Source: a virus
Virus record (IMG/VR): IMGVR_UViG_3300031977_002332
Span: 1-27,650 of that record
DNA: 27,650 nt
Reading direction: 5' to 3' (one strand)
The first letter of the stretch is position 1; each line of letters opens with the position of its first letter. Below the pieces are notes generated by a model. The model was not told the origin of the DNA and did no database searches. It saw only the letters and a program-made list of their open reading frames with translations. The position numbers were made by a program, and so were the translations under genes. Below are positions 9,601 to 18,154 of this stretch, piece by piece.

Positions 9601-11650
9601 GCTGACCTGTGTCCAATGTAAAGTAATCAGTAACACTAAAGTCAACACCTGAGGCTGTTTGCCCTGTGATAGAGATAATGTCAAAAACATCAACATCACC
9701 ACCAAAGAATCCAAACTTCTCTGTGTTTGTAATACCGACAGGATCTAATCTTTGATTCGTAAGTGTTTTTGTGGTGAGAGTTTTTGTTCTAATAGTATCA
9801 ATAGAGTTGATCTTCATGTTTGCAACGACATAGGCAGATGTAATGCCTGTATCTGTGAGATCAATAGACGCTTGGCTACCGTCAGCGTTTCTCTGACCAT
9901 TGCCAGCAAGAACAGTACCATCTCGCTCAAACGCCACAGAGAATGTGTTGTTTGGTATTGCACTAACCGAATCTGTACCCGCGAAGGTAACATTAGAATC
10001 ATTGATACCAAAATCACTTCGAGAGAATGTTTTCTCACCAGATGACAAGTTTGTAAAGTATCTTGTTCTCTTAAAGTGAATTTCTAAGTCTGTGATATTT
10101 TTCATCGCCTCTACGTTTGGCACTTCAAACAAAAGTTTGTTTTCATCAGAAGCGGTCAAGTTTCCTGTTGAACCTGTCAACGAGAATATAGGAGCAGTTG
10201 CACCACCACCCTCTCTAAAGATGTGTGTTACATCAGAGAAAGGTATATCGTCTTTCATACTAATATCATAAAGATAGGCTCTAAACTTTTTAGGATCAGT
10301 TGAAGAATCTTCAACACCAATCTGCCTTAATCTCGCATGACCAGCAGCACCAGTAACACTTGTGGTTGCAGTTCCAACAGACAGATCATTACCAGTTGCA
10401 AGAATGACTGTGGGATGTGTTTCAAAATCTAATGACTCGCCGAAGGCGTTAATCGTTGCGCCCGTTGGGAAAGTAACAACTGAGAAGTTGCCCATATTTG
10501 TACTAATAGAAGAATCGTCAGCAAGAACGGCAGTTGAAATTGCTTTGTTCAGAGTAAGATCAGTAGGTGAAATGGTTTCAATTTCATAACCAAGAACGTA
10601 TGCTTTACCAGGTCCAAGGCTAGCCGTAAGAGATGTCACTGCTCCACCAGTGATATTTAAATCAAAATCACGAATTGAGTAGTTACCTGATTCATCATAT
10701 GTTCGTCTTGCTAGTGTATCTAGAATAAAAGAATAGTCTGGATACTTTTCTCTTTTTGTAACCACATCATTTTCAAGTCGATAAATTTCAATAAAGTTTG
10801 ACTCTGGTCCTGTAACAGCGGTGCTGCTAGGATCAAAACTAATATTCGAAAGTTCTAAATCAACCTTAAATCTGTCTGCACCAGGAGCAGCATAGTTGTA
10901 GAAACCGTTTGCTGGATCTGTTAGAGAAGAATCGTCTGTGCTTGAAACAATTGTTTTCTTTACGTTATAACCAACCTTAGTTGTAAGGTCATCGAAAACA
11001 CGAATAGAATTACTGTCTTCTAAGAACAGAGGTATTTGTTGCTGTAAAGACTTAACGAAGTAACCGTCAACATATCGAATACCTGGATTTGTACCCACGA
11101 GTTTTGCAGTGCCAATTGAAGTACCTGTGATTGTTGGGCCTGCTGCAACGTGTCCAGTAATTGTGAATTGAACTGTGGCTGTATTGTCATTAGATGCAGT
11201 TGCGGTAAGAACATTGTCTGTAGTAAATCCTACTTCGCCGTGTGCGCCTGTGTTACCGTTAAGTTCTTTGTAGAAGAGAATACTGAAGTTGTCTGAAGTT
11301 GTTGCCTCAAGAACCTTAATGACTTTGGCCTTCTGTCCTGTCGTTCCAGCATGATTGAAAATTGTGGCGTCTTCGAAGGCAGCAGTAACGCTTGATGTTC
11401 CTGTGATGTTTTTGATACGAAGAAATTTTACGTCCTGGTCGTTCACTTCACAGCCGACAACCTTTGAACCGTTTTCAAAGATGTGATCGCCAAATCTTTG
11501 AACCTGTGTCTGTAAAATTGTTTGTACTTGTGTTAACTCTCTTGCTTGCAAACCAAAACCTGGACGAAACAAAACACGAAGAAATTGCTTATCTTCGTCG
11601 TAGTCATCGTAGTATGGGTTTACATTAAACAGGCTTGGGTCATACGCCAT
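6599..11650 (-). CDS. Giant tail/baseplate structural protein, DUF4815-type N-terminus
   Basis: 1683-aa virion protein. The N-terminus (YDPSLFNVNPYYDDYDEDK, then FRPGFGLQARELTQVQTILQ) is the hallmark of the DUF4815 family, large proteins encoded next to gp8 in T4-like marine phages and thought to belong to the outer baseplate or fibre network. The DUF4815-like part probably covers about residues 1-600. A strongly basic stretch (about 1056-1103) is followed by beta-rich modules including KTITIVAKGMKPNTVVHPFF and TLTTDANGSVTLTFAIP (about 1110-1180), and YLSPGEYCIVV near residue 1340. The ATG at 11650 has a clean GGAG ribosome binding site. It sits directly after gene 8 and overlaps the coiled-coil gene by four bases. 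Function is inferred from family and context; no catalytic motif was seen. Confidence 0.8.
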   Translation of the reverse strand: MAYDPSLFNVNPYYDDYDEDKQFLRVLFRPGFGLQARELTQVQTILQTQVQRFGDHIFENGSKVVGCEVNDQDVKFLRIKNITGTSSVTAAFEDATIFNHAGTTGQKAKVIKVLEATTSDNFSILFYKELNGNTGAHGEVGFTTDNVLTATASNDNTATVQFTITGHVAAGPTITGTSIGTAKLVGTNPGIRYVDGYFVKSLQQQIPLFLEDSNSIRVFDDLTTKVGYNVKKTIVSSTDDSSLTDPANGFYNYAAPGADRFKVDLELSNISFDPSSTAVTGPESNFIEIYRLENDVVTKREKYPDYSFILDTLARRTYDESGNYSIRDFDLNITGGAVTSLTASLGPGKAYVLGYEIETISPTDLTLNKAISTAVLADDSSISTNMGNFSVVTFPTGATINAFGESLDFETHPTVILATGNDLSVGTATTSVTGAAGHARLRQIGVEDSSTDPKKFRAYLYDISMKDDIPFSDVTHIFREGGGATAPIFSLTGSTGNLTASDENKLLFEVPNVEAMKNITDLEIHFKRTRYFTNLSSGEKTFSRSDFGINDSNVTFAGTDSVSAIPNNTFSVAFERDGTVLAGNGQRNADGSQASIDLTDTGITSAYVVANMKINSIDTIRTKTLTTKTLTNQRLDPVGITNTEKFGFFGGDVDVFDIISITGQTASGVDFSVTDYFTLDTGQRDNMYDWSRFVLKDQFNELGLTAIDITYRHFARSGDEGPFIVNSYSGLSTSAIPEYTSPNSGVVTRLANVIDFRPDRDSTGFTFGSSPTASNITGSASNAQALIPTREIETSTVEGSFYLPRVDKVVLSKDRNFKIVEGVPSITPREPTDLPDAMTLFTVDVNADTRNGSDLTIQKQENRRYTMRDIGEIEKRVEDLEYFTKLSLEEESAVNAIVLGADGTEQFKNGILVDSFEGHNVGDVLNDHYKAAIDFEEGELRPTFESRSVDFTPDSTYTAGITNSGGSVLTLNYTTEKYINQIFANTDALVNPLANINFIGTMVLTPSSDTWYDDGQRPEVLTNQEGQNDAWKFNNNSFGFGTRFNDWKATWFGLDNRSRGKFIQRLARRGVGIDGLRNFFSLVAKLRKKGRFRIRRSKPNTIFDTNLGKRIEKDVVRFIRSKTITIVAKGMKPNTVVHPFFSGVDVSSNCTPNGGTLGGTLTTDANGSVTLTFAIPAATFRQGKLLFRLIDDSSNNSSNATTVAEKLYVVQGFVSNQDSNILSTREIDFQRETVKDERIFEDAKSKDNTRPGLNDPVAQLFSVQSYAYSAGLFVESVDLYFREKGDELPVTVQIRPVINGYPSPSKVLPFATATVNADSVTTTTTMDPDSATNFKFESPVYLSPGEYCIVVQTNDSKHKLWVGEEGEYRINTTDQIIGKQPYVGGLFESQNASSREENKIKSLAFRINKCKFTGRSQSEGNRLITLKSDGLTTDYGTTTLLGHEYHVNVSELKLPTTAISYQQKTKKTAGGSFESAVDTEVNDTIKFPDRLKREVDPDATNEIQLLATMSSDSDHVSPVIDVDRLNMILIENKINAQQDKIELEKFATPVGATSSELPLMRYITRQVNLEPGFESTDLKVTLEQHRPNTTSNIFVLAKVLGDDSGKFEEQPFIKMNAATAQASTIQGEDEFISVDYTLTAGTITGNNFPFDKFAVKVVMYDSTDSVDVPKVRNLTAIAHGAAT

Positions 11651-11662
11651 TTTTTTCTCCGA

Positions 11663-13984
11663 TTAGAATCCAAGAATAATTCTTGTGTCTTCAGTTTGCT
11701 CCAGGTTTCTACTAATTGGTCTTATGTTTTGAATGTATTCAACAGTTCTCGATACATTTTTTAACTCTTGTTCGTGTGTCACACCTGTTACTTTAACGTT
11801 CAGGGGTGTGCTATCTGATGACTTGAAGAAGTTATCTACAACAGGATTATTGAACATGTTTGTGAGTGTTAGTGTGCCACCAGTAAAGTTATATTCTACA
11901 ATATCCGCTTCAGCCAAAATAGACGATGTTGAACCAGTGTGGTCTGAAAACGTCAATGAGGCATCAGCAGCGAAAGAGTTAATTGTTAGATTACTTCCAT
12001 CGCCAGTTATATTTAGCACTCTTCTCTGATCGTATAGAACCTTAGAGTCGATTGTTCCTGTAGATATTTTTTGTATTCTTGCTTTGTTTATAAACTTGTC
12101 TGTCAGATCGTAATCATACTCGCTAATATTCTCATCGATCTTGTATGTGCCAGACACATTCTTGAGTCTAAGATCTCCTGAGTTTAGTGATGGATCTACT
12201 TGCCAACTATCTACTTTTCCAAGAGCATAAGATCTAGAAAGAGGCTCTCGGAAAGTTTCACCTGTTAATGTGTTCCCATCACCAAAGATATAACTACCTG
12301 TGATAAAACTACCTGTTGAAAAATTAGCCGAAAGGCCTGTTGGCAATAATGACAAGATTAAAAGATCAGATTTTTCTGTACCTGCAATTTTGTTTTCACG
12401 CACATCAATAATTGTTGCTGTGGCACCATCATTTGCCTCAAGAATACCAAGTGGTTGAAAAGTTAAACCACCACCCGCTGCTGTTGCTGCGGTTAGTCCT
12501 GCGATTGAATCGACTACAACCTCAGAGCATCCAGTGACTGCACTACTGACAAACGAACTTACTGTGCCACGAACAAGATTGTACGCTGTGACACCTGCAC
12601 TCGTTGTAAATCCCTGTTGTGCTGTTTCCCCCACAGTAAAATCTGTCGAGACGGTAGGTTCCAAAAGAGATAAAGTAAATTTTCGATTGTTAAGTTCTGG
12701 GTTTCGAATAAGACCAAACTGTCTAAAATCATTACTCACATCAAGATTAGATGATTCTGAAGATACAAAAGACTTAGATAAGAGAATCTTTGATGCCCCA
12801 AGTTCCTCTGGTACATTTGAACCATGACCACCCTTTGGTGATATAACAGGTCTCAGAGATGCTGATTGATTTGACGAATCTTCAAAGGGATCTTTTGGCA
12901 AGACTTCTAGTTTTGCGTAATTATAATTTTGCCCAGAGTCAAGTATTTCTACTTTGTCAATTCTATTATCAGCAGAAAGGAGAACACTAAATTCTGCGTG
13001 AGGATTTGTTGAGTTTAGTGTATTGCTTCGTGAAGAGCCATCGCCTCGAACAACCACAGTAGGAACAAGAGAGAACTTTGAACTGGTTGAACTCAAACCA
13101 ACATCAAAGACACGATCAACGGTAATTACTGCCGATGATGGTGTGACCTGTGACGCTGCGATAACTCTTCTTTGCTGCCCAGAACCTTGCCCCGAATCAA
13201 TTTTCACAGAGTAATCTACAATTTTTGTAGCATCAATAAAACTTGTTTCTGAAGATATGATTCCTGTCGTGCCGATACCAGCAGTCACATCGGTTGCAAA
13301 AACGTTGCTACTTACACCAGCAGTGATGCCCGATATAAACGTGGCCCCAACAGACTCAATTTCAACATGATCTATGGCACCGTCAACAGCAGCCTGCTGA
13401 ACGTTATATTGAAGAAGTTTTGTTGTGTTTGTTGGTCTATCATTTAAATATTCAACAGGAATAAAGTCATCAAGAAGAAAGTTTTCTTCGTTATCTTCTG
13501 TGAGTGTAAACAAAAACTTCCACTTGTAACCATCAGCAACTTCACGAATCGCTGTGTCTGTGTGTGTTGGTGCTACGGTGCTTGCAGAATCATTCTTATT
13601 AAAGATACATTTATAGACTCTTCTGTTTTCAACTAAAACATAAAAGTTTGCTGGGCTTACATCATCGAAAAGATCAACTTTGTCATCATATTGTGTGTAG
13701 ACTGTGTTTGCTTCCCAGTTTATTCTTGGCACAATCATTGAAACATCGGCAGGAAAGATTCTTTTCGCTGCTAACATATTTCTGCTAAAGTTAATTTTTG
13801 ATTCTACTGAGTCTAAATTTGTTGGGGGTGATGTGTCGGTATTATTGTCAAAAGAATCTTTCCATGGTGTTGACTTGCCGATACCTAAAAACCAATACTC
13901 ATTAGATAAGAACTGATACTTATCGAAATGAATACCATTCAGAAAATACTTATAACCTTGACGAAATGGGTCGCAAACTACCAT
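11663..13984 (-). CDS. 8: Baseplate wedge protein gp8
   Basis: 773-aa protein whose N-terminal ~190 residues follow the T4 gp8 pattern: YWFLGIGKSTPW (T4 has FGRSEPW), a spacer with paired prolines, AAKRIFPADVSMIVPRINW (T4 has VLPSMLDAVIPRRDW), then YKCIFNKN, and VADGYKWKFLFTLTEDNEEN (T4 has GDGYVWEYLFEI). gp8 is part of the wedge that links gp7 and gp6 to the baseplate periphery. T4 gp8 is 334 aa; this version is more than twice as long, with added beta-rich domains, as seen in marine relatives. Gene order gp25-gp6-(gp7 position)-gp8 supports the call. The leader contains TTTGGAG before ATG at 13984 and is preceded by a late-promoter element. Confidence 0.88.
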   Translation of the reverse strand: MVVCDPFRQGYKYFLNGIHFDKYQFLSNEYWFLGIGKSTPWKDSFDNNTDTSPPTNLDSVESKINFSRNMLAAKRIFPADVSMIVPRINWEANTVYTQYDDKVDLFDDVSPANFYVLVENRRVYKCIFNKNDSASTVAPTHTDTAIREVADGYKWKFLFTLTEDNEENFLLDDFIPVEYLNDRPTNTTKLLQYNVQQAAVDGAIDHVEIESVGATFISGITAGVSSNVFATDVTAGIGTTGIISSETSFIDATKIVDYSVKIDSGQGSGQQRRVIAASQVTPSSAVITVDRVFDVGLSSTSSKFSLVPTVVVRGDGSSRSNTLNSTNPHAEFSVLLSADNRIDKVEILDSGQNYNYAKLEVLPKDPFEDSSNQSASLRPVISPKGGHGSNVPEELGASKILLSKSFVSSESSNLDVSNDFRQFGLIRNPELNNRKFTLSLLEPTVSTDFTVGETAQQGFTTSAGVTAYNLVRGTVSSFVSSAVTGCSEVVVDSIAGLTAATAAGGGLTFQPLGILEANDGATATIIDVRENKIAGTEKSDLLILSLLPTGLSANFSTGSFITGSYIFGDGNTLTGETFREPLSRSYALGKVDSWQVDPSLNSGDLRLKNVSGTYKIDENISEYDYDLTDKFINKARIQKISTGTIDSKVLYDQRRVLNITGDGSNLTINSFAADASLTFSDHTGSTSSILAEADIVEYNFTGGTLTLTNMFNNPVVDNFFKSSDSTPLNVKVTGVTHEQELKNVSRTVEYIQNIRPISRNLEQTEDTRIILGF

Positions 13985-14004
13985 CTATTTTCTCCAAACT
14001 ATCC

Positions 14005-14012
14005 TATTTATG
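14005..14012 (-). promoter_or_regulatory. T4-type late promoter element (CATAAATA)
   Basis: CATAAATA on the minus strand (7 of 8 to TATAAATA), overlapping the last codons of the gp7-position gene and 21 bases upstream of the gp8 ATG. T4-like spacing gives a start near 13999 and a 15-base leader carrying a GGAG ribosome binding site. Confidence 0.55.
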
Positions 14013-15801
14013 TCGTGGAATAGCCATCGCTTCTACGACAATCAAATGTTGGCGTAAAACCTGCTCCCTCAATTAAAGAGCGAATGAATATTTTTCGCAT
14101 CTCTGTTTCGCCTCTGAAGTATTTGAGAGAAACAAAAGCGTTGTCGCCAGTAAAAGCGTTAAACCATCCATCAGCACCATTTGACAAACCTGGTTCGCCG
14201 TTGGGCCCATACACACGCTGAAACTCTTTCCAGCCTGTCGAACCATCAGGGTTCGATTCGTTATACACTTGATTCTTAAATGTTGTTGAGACACGACCAT
14301 TTACAACTTTTTGATCTAACTCAACATTTGGGTGTGACTCAATAATATAGAAAGGCTCTGCAAAATCACCAAAGTTTGGCCCCGAAAGTGGATCTGGTGA
14401 TGCACCGTACTCTTCGAAAAACAAAGATGCTGAAATTGGGTTGCCTGTCAATGGTGTGCCAAATTGATCGTTCACTGCACCCGACTCTGTAGTTATTGCT
14501 CTATCGTGAAAAGCAGGATCATACCCTTGTGTTGCACCATCAACGCTTGTTCTGAACCAATCATTTAGATTATCTTTTGTGTTGTTTGTATATGCAGAAA
14601 AGTTACCAACGAGTTTGTTACGGATCACAAACGCTAAGTTATGGTTTGGTAACTCAGATTCAGCACAACGAATAAAACGAACTTGACCAAAGAAACCAAA
14701 TCCTGCTGGGTGTGCAATCTTTAAAAGTGCATCACGATACTTATCAATTGTTGCTTCTGTTCGAATCACATAAGAAAAGTTTTGATAAAACTTGTTGTCT
14801 TGAACTTTTTTATTTGTTGACAAAACACCATCGTTTGATGAGTAGTATCCTGGATACTCACACAGAGAACCAATAGTTGTTGTAATTCCTGTCACGCCAC
14901 CAGAGCCAAAAACAGATTCTACTTTTGTGATATTTGGATTTTTTTCATAGTTGAAACCAAAGTTATCAATGTTTATGGTTCTTATTTCACCACTAGAGCC
15001 AATAGATCCTACTGATGCTGCAACGCTTTGACCTTTATCACCAGACACGGTTTCAAAAATAACTTTGTCACCAACCTCATAGTTTTGACCTGCGTTGTTT
15101 TTATCTGGTGTCACAGAAGTAATGACAGATAAAATTTCTTTTTCTATTATCGTAGAACCTTCATTGTTTACAAACTCAACCGGACTGTTTGCTTGAAACC
15201 CAGATCCATTAATGTCTTTGATAAAAAACTCTGAAATTTTACCTGTTGAAGTATCAAAGAAGTTTACTGTTTGAACTTTTGCTCTTGTAGTTATCGTGCC
15301 CGAAGAGTCTCTTTGAATCAACTCTTTGCCTGGTGAATCAAACAAACTAGAACCTTGTGTTGAAGTTGTTCGAATAGATTTATTCTGAATGTATTTACCG
15401 TCCGACAATCTAAAAACATCTCTTGATGGTTCATAGATGTCAACGTTCGTATCTAACAAAACACGAATCAAAAACTTTACAGCCTTTGGAGTTCCTTTTG
15501 ATCTGTAAAACTGATCAATATTTTTAATTAGTTTTCTTTTGTTGACAGGGTTACCTGTTTTTTCATCTAAAACAAGACTTTCAGGAAAGTCTGCGAGATA
15601 CTGGACTCTAAAGTCCTCAATGAATGTATCTAAAGTTTGATCCATATCTTGAATATCAGCAAAGTCTGTTGGTGTTTTTGGATTGTCTTGCTCTAAAAAC
15701 TCATAATATGCTTCTAGAAAAGAAACAAAGGTGGGGTGATCCACCTTGAAAAAACCAGGTAACTGATTTGAGATTAATGGTGATACTAATGGTCTAGACA
15801 T
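14008..15801 (-). CDS. Baseplate wedge/tail structural protein in the gp7 position
   Basis: 597-aa protein. The N-terminus (SPLISNQLPGFFKVDHPTF, then SFLEAYYEFLEQ) is followed by a DMDQTLDTFIEDF segment, RKLIKNIDQFYRSKGTPKA and VKFLIRVLLDTNVDIYEPS. This pattern marks a structural protein found between gp6 and gp8 in T4-like marine phages. It occupies the place of T4 gene 7, but no sequence likeness to T4 gp7 is evident, so I give no symbol. The C-terminal half is Gly/Asn-rich and beta-like. Its ATG overlaps the gp6 stop by one base (TAATG). Probable role: wedge core or scaffold between gp6 and gp8, inferred from position. Confidence 0.8.
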   Translation of the reverse strand: MSRPLVSPLISNQLPGFFKVDHPTFVSFLEAYYEFLEQDNPKTPTDFADIQDMDQTLDTFIEDFRVQYLADFPESLVLDEKTGNPVNKRKLIKNIDQFYRSKGTPKAVKFLIRVLLDTNVDIYEPSRDVFRLSDGKYIQNKSIRTTSTQGSSLFDSPGKELIQRDSSGTITTRAKVQTVNFFDTSTGKISEFFIKDINGSGFQANSPVEFVNNEGSTIIEKEILSVITSVTPDKNNAGQNYEVGDKVIFETVSGDKGQSVAASVGSIGSSGEIRTINIDNFGFNYEKNPNITKVESVFGSGGVTGITTTIGSLCEYPGYYSSNDGVLSTNKKVQDNKFYQNFSYVIRTEATIDKYRDALLKIAHPAGFGFFGQVRFIRCAESELPNHNLAFVIRNKLVGNFSAYTNNTKDNLNDWFRTSVDGATQGYDPAFHDRAITTESGAVNDQFGTPLTGNPISASLFFEEYGASPDPLSGPNFGDFAEPFYIIESHPNVELDQKVVNGRVSTTFKNQVYNESNPDGSTGWKEFQRVYGPNGEPGLSNGADGWFNAFTGDNAFVSLKYFRGETEMRKIFIRSLIEGAGFTPTFDCRRSDGYSTT

Positions 15802-17756
15802 TAATAGTATGATCCGCTAGTTGAAATGTTGGTTTCTGTTTGTGTTGTTTGTGTTGTAGTTGTAGACTGTGTTGTTGTCGAACTTAAACTGACACCTGTG
15901 TTTTTGTATTCTTTATCAAGAATATCCTGCGAAACAGAAATGGTAATCGCTGTGCTGTCTGTGCTGTCAATTGTAAGTATTTGATCACGAATAGATTTTA
16001 TATCTGTAGCACCAGCAGGTTCGCCTGGAAGAACTGTAACTTTAATAAAAGAGTCGCCAGACGAAATTGAAATTGGTCTAAAGTTTACCAATTCGATTTT
16101 GCCTGTGGTGTAATCAATTGTTCCCGCCGACTCTGTGATAAATTTTTTAACACCACCATCTAAGTAGTAAATGCGAATGTTACCATTACCATCGTCATCT
16201 AAGAAAGATGTCTTGTTCGAAAGGGTCGTACTATCATAATACTCAAACGAAGTAGAGTCAGTGATTGAGGCATGACCTGCGTGTGGATTGTGCAGTGGTG
16301 TAATAAAGTCAATTGTGTAAGATGCGGTAGAGTTTAGTGTTGGTGTCAAACGCTTTTGAACCTTTACGGTTGTGTTGTTACTCAGAATGCTAACGTCGGC
16401 AGAGTCAATTTCTTTCACAAAGGTTGAGTATCTAAATCCTCTACCAAACTTCTCAAGGCTATTATCACCGAAGTTTACAATCTTACTTCTAACCAATTCT
16501 TTGATTGCATCAGGACTTTTTACAGTTTTGTTTTGATCGTAGTAAACGTTCGTATCAACAATTAGGTACCGAGTGTCTGGATCTACAACAACAGGAATAA
16601 TACCAATAATATTTTTACCGTCAACAACTTTTCTTGCTATTGATTCTTTTTCGGTTACAGTAAGTTCATTGCCAGAGACAGGCTTTACAGCGATGAAAAC
16701 TTTGCCGTATTCTGGTGGATCATTTTCTTCACCACCCCAAACAAAAACAGATTCGATGTCTCCATACTCTTGACGAAGAATCGCTTGATAGTCCTCAGAG
16801 GTGACTGCACGATTTTGTGTTTGATACATTTTAGGAGCGTTGAAACGAATCGACTCTATGCTTTCAGACAAAGAACCACCAGAGGCTTCGCCCACAACCT
16901 TTACTGTTGCTGTCGCCTCTAGATTACCTTGAAAACTAAATGTTCTTGAACCCTCACCATCAGCCTTTCCCGCGCCGTTTGAGTCTGGACCACTTGTCAC
17001 AAGATATTGTAAGATTACTAAGTTGCCACTGTTTAGTGATTGACTAATTATACCATCACCGAAATAGACTTCGTACTTGCCGTCTTGATTCTGATCAAGG
17101 TAATAAACCTTTGACTCGCTCGTAGAATCAGAAACATTTGTTGATCTTTGCCAAACATCAGTGAAACCTGTTGTATCTGTCTTTGAGTTTTGAACACGAA
17201 CAATCAGCGTGCTTGTGTCTGCTTTATTTGTTGGTATCAAAAACTTTTGATTCTGGTCGTTAAGATCTGCAACGTATGAGAAAAAGTTAAATGCACCCTC
17301 TTTGATGTTTACATTTTTTGCCACATACTTAGAAAGAACTGTATCAAAAACAATTGAATAGTCTTTGTCAGCGATAAAGTTGTATGTTGTGCCATTGATT
17401 GTCGTGGTAAATTTTGTACCGAAAGAGATTACGTCGCTTGTAGGCTGCGTTGCAAATTCAACATCTACAACTGCTGTGGGTGCTGTAATAGACGTTGGGG
17501 TGTATCCTAGTGTCTTTGCGTTTGCAACAACAGCACTCTTTGTTACTGCTGTGCCAATGAACGCTTCGTTTGCTAACTGTTGTGCATAGAAGCCCTGATA
17601 GTGGGTGTTGTATGCGAGTATGTCAAGTAAAACAGAAAGACCTGACCCATCAAAGTCATAGTCTTTAAATTTGTCTTGTGATTTCAAGAACGACTTTAAA
17701 TTTGTTTTGATAGTATCAAAATCAAGAGCGTCTACCTTAAGATCGTTTGTTGCCAT
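15801..17756 (-). CDS. 6: Baseplate wedge protein gp6 (baseplate J-like)
   Basis: 651 aa, close to T4 gp6 (660). The N-terminus has DFDTIKTNLKSFLKSQ, DFDGSGLSVLLDILAYNTHY and ANEAFIGTAVTKSAVVANAK, the diagnostic opening of gp6/baseplate_J proteins. The middle holds RFNAPKMYQTQNRAVTSEDY, the J-like core that dimerises gp6 around the baseplate ring. gp6 with gp25 and gp53 forms the inner wedge ring that responds to the contraction signal. The last ~27 residues are a Thr/Gln/Ser-rich tail ending SGSYY, which looks disordered. It starts by a TAATG overlap with gp25 and ends by a TAATG overlap with the next gene, so the wedge genes are likely translated as a coupled set. Confidence 0.95.
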   Translation of the reverse strand: MATNDLKVDALDFDTIKTNLKSFLKSQDKFKDYDFDGSGLSVLLDILAYNTHYQGFYAQQLANEAFIGTAVTKSAVVANAKTLGYTPTSITAPTAVVDVEFATQPTSDVISFGTKFTTTINGTTYNFIADKDYSIVFDTVLSKYVAKNVNIKEGAFNFFSYVADLNDQNQKFLIPTNKADTSTLIVRVQNSKTDTTGFTDVWQRSTNVSDSTSESKVYYLDQNQDGKYEVYFGDGIISQSLNSGNLVILQYLVTSGPDSNGAGKADGEGSRTFSFQGNLEATATVKVVGEASGGSLSESIESIRFNAPKMYQTQNRAVTSEDYQAILRQEYGDIESVFVWGGEENDPPEYGKVFIAVKPVSGNELTVTEKESIARKVVDGKNIIGIIPVVVDPDTRYLIVDTNVYYDQNKTVKSPDAIKELVRSKIVNFGDNSLEKFGRGFRYSTFVKEIDSADVSILSNNTTVKVQKRLTPTLNSTASYTIDFITPLHNPHAGHASITDSTSFEYYDSTTLSNKTSFLDDDGNGNIRIYYLDGGVKKFITESAGTIDYTTGKIELVNFRPISISSGDSFIKVTVLPGEPAGATDIKSIRDQILTIDSTDSTAITISVSQDILDKEYKNTGVSLSSTTTQSTTTTQTTQTETNISTSGSYY

Positions 17757-18136
17757 TATCGTAACCTTCTAAGTGTGAATTCGAGTGTCGCTGGCTGAGA
17801 TACGTTTAAAACAGTGAAGTCGATGGTCACTTTCAAACCATTATTGTCAAAATCATCAACAACAATGACATTTTTTAGGCTTGCCCTTGGTTCAGAGTTT
17901 TCGATTGTTTGACTGATGAGTTTTTCAATCGTGTGTTTTGAACCTGGTGTTAAATGCTCAAAAAGAAGACCTGAGACACCAGCACTCAGGTCAGGTTGAA
18001 AAAGCCTCTCAAATCTACCAGGAACAATCAGATTCCGAATAGATCGTTTTACAGCATCAACATCTACTTTGGTGTTAACGTCAAGCGTAAAGGGGTTTTT
18101 TTCAAAGTCTAAATCTAGATCGACATATCTTGCCAT
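17756..18136 (-). CDS. 25: Baseplate wedge protein gp25 (GPW/gp25 family)
   Basis: 126 aa (T4 gp25 is 132). Matches the family in order: VKRSIRNLIVPGRFERLFQP, SGLLFEHLTPGSKHTIEKLI, NSEPRASLKNVIVV and VTIDFTVLN. The conserved EPR triad is present. gp25 joins gp6 in the inner baseplate and nucleates sheath assembly; despite the family name it is structural. The ATG at 18136 is the only sensible start, but there is no convincing ribosome binding site, and a perfect TATAAATA ends only 6 bases upstream, so its own transcript would be nearly leaderless. It is 18 bases downstream of the PEP-CTERM-like gene. Confidence 0.95.
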   Translation of the reverse strand: MARYVDLDLDFEKNPFTLDVNTKVDVDAVKRSIRNLIVPGRFERLFQPDLSAGVSGLLFEHLTPGSKHTIEKLISQTIENSEPRASLKNVIVVDDFDNNGLKVTIDFTVLNVSQPATLEFTLRRLR

Positions 18137-18142
18137 GCCATC

Positions 18143-18150
18143 TATTTATA
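18143..18150 (-). promoter_or_regulatory. T4-type late promoter element (TATAAATA), gp25 operon
   Basis: Exact TATAAATA on the minus strand in the 18-base gap before gp25. With T4-like geometry (element at -13 to -6) the transcript would start near 18137, within a base of the gp25 ATG. It would serve the wedge operon 25-6-(7 position) independently of the secreted-protein cassette. Confidence 0.6.
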
Positions 18151-18154
18151 CAAC

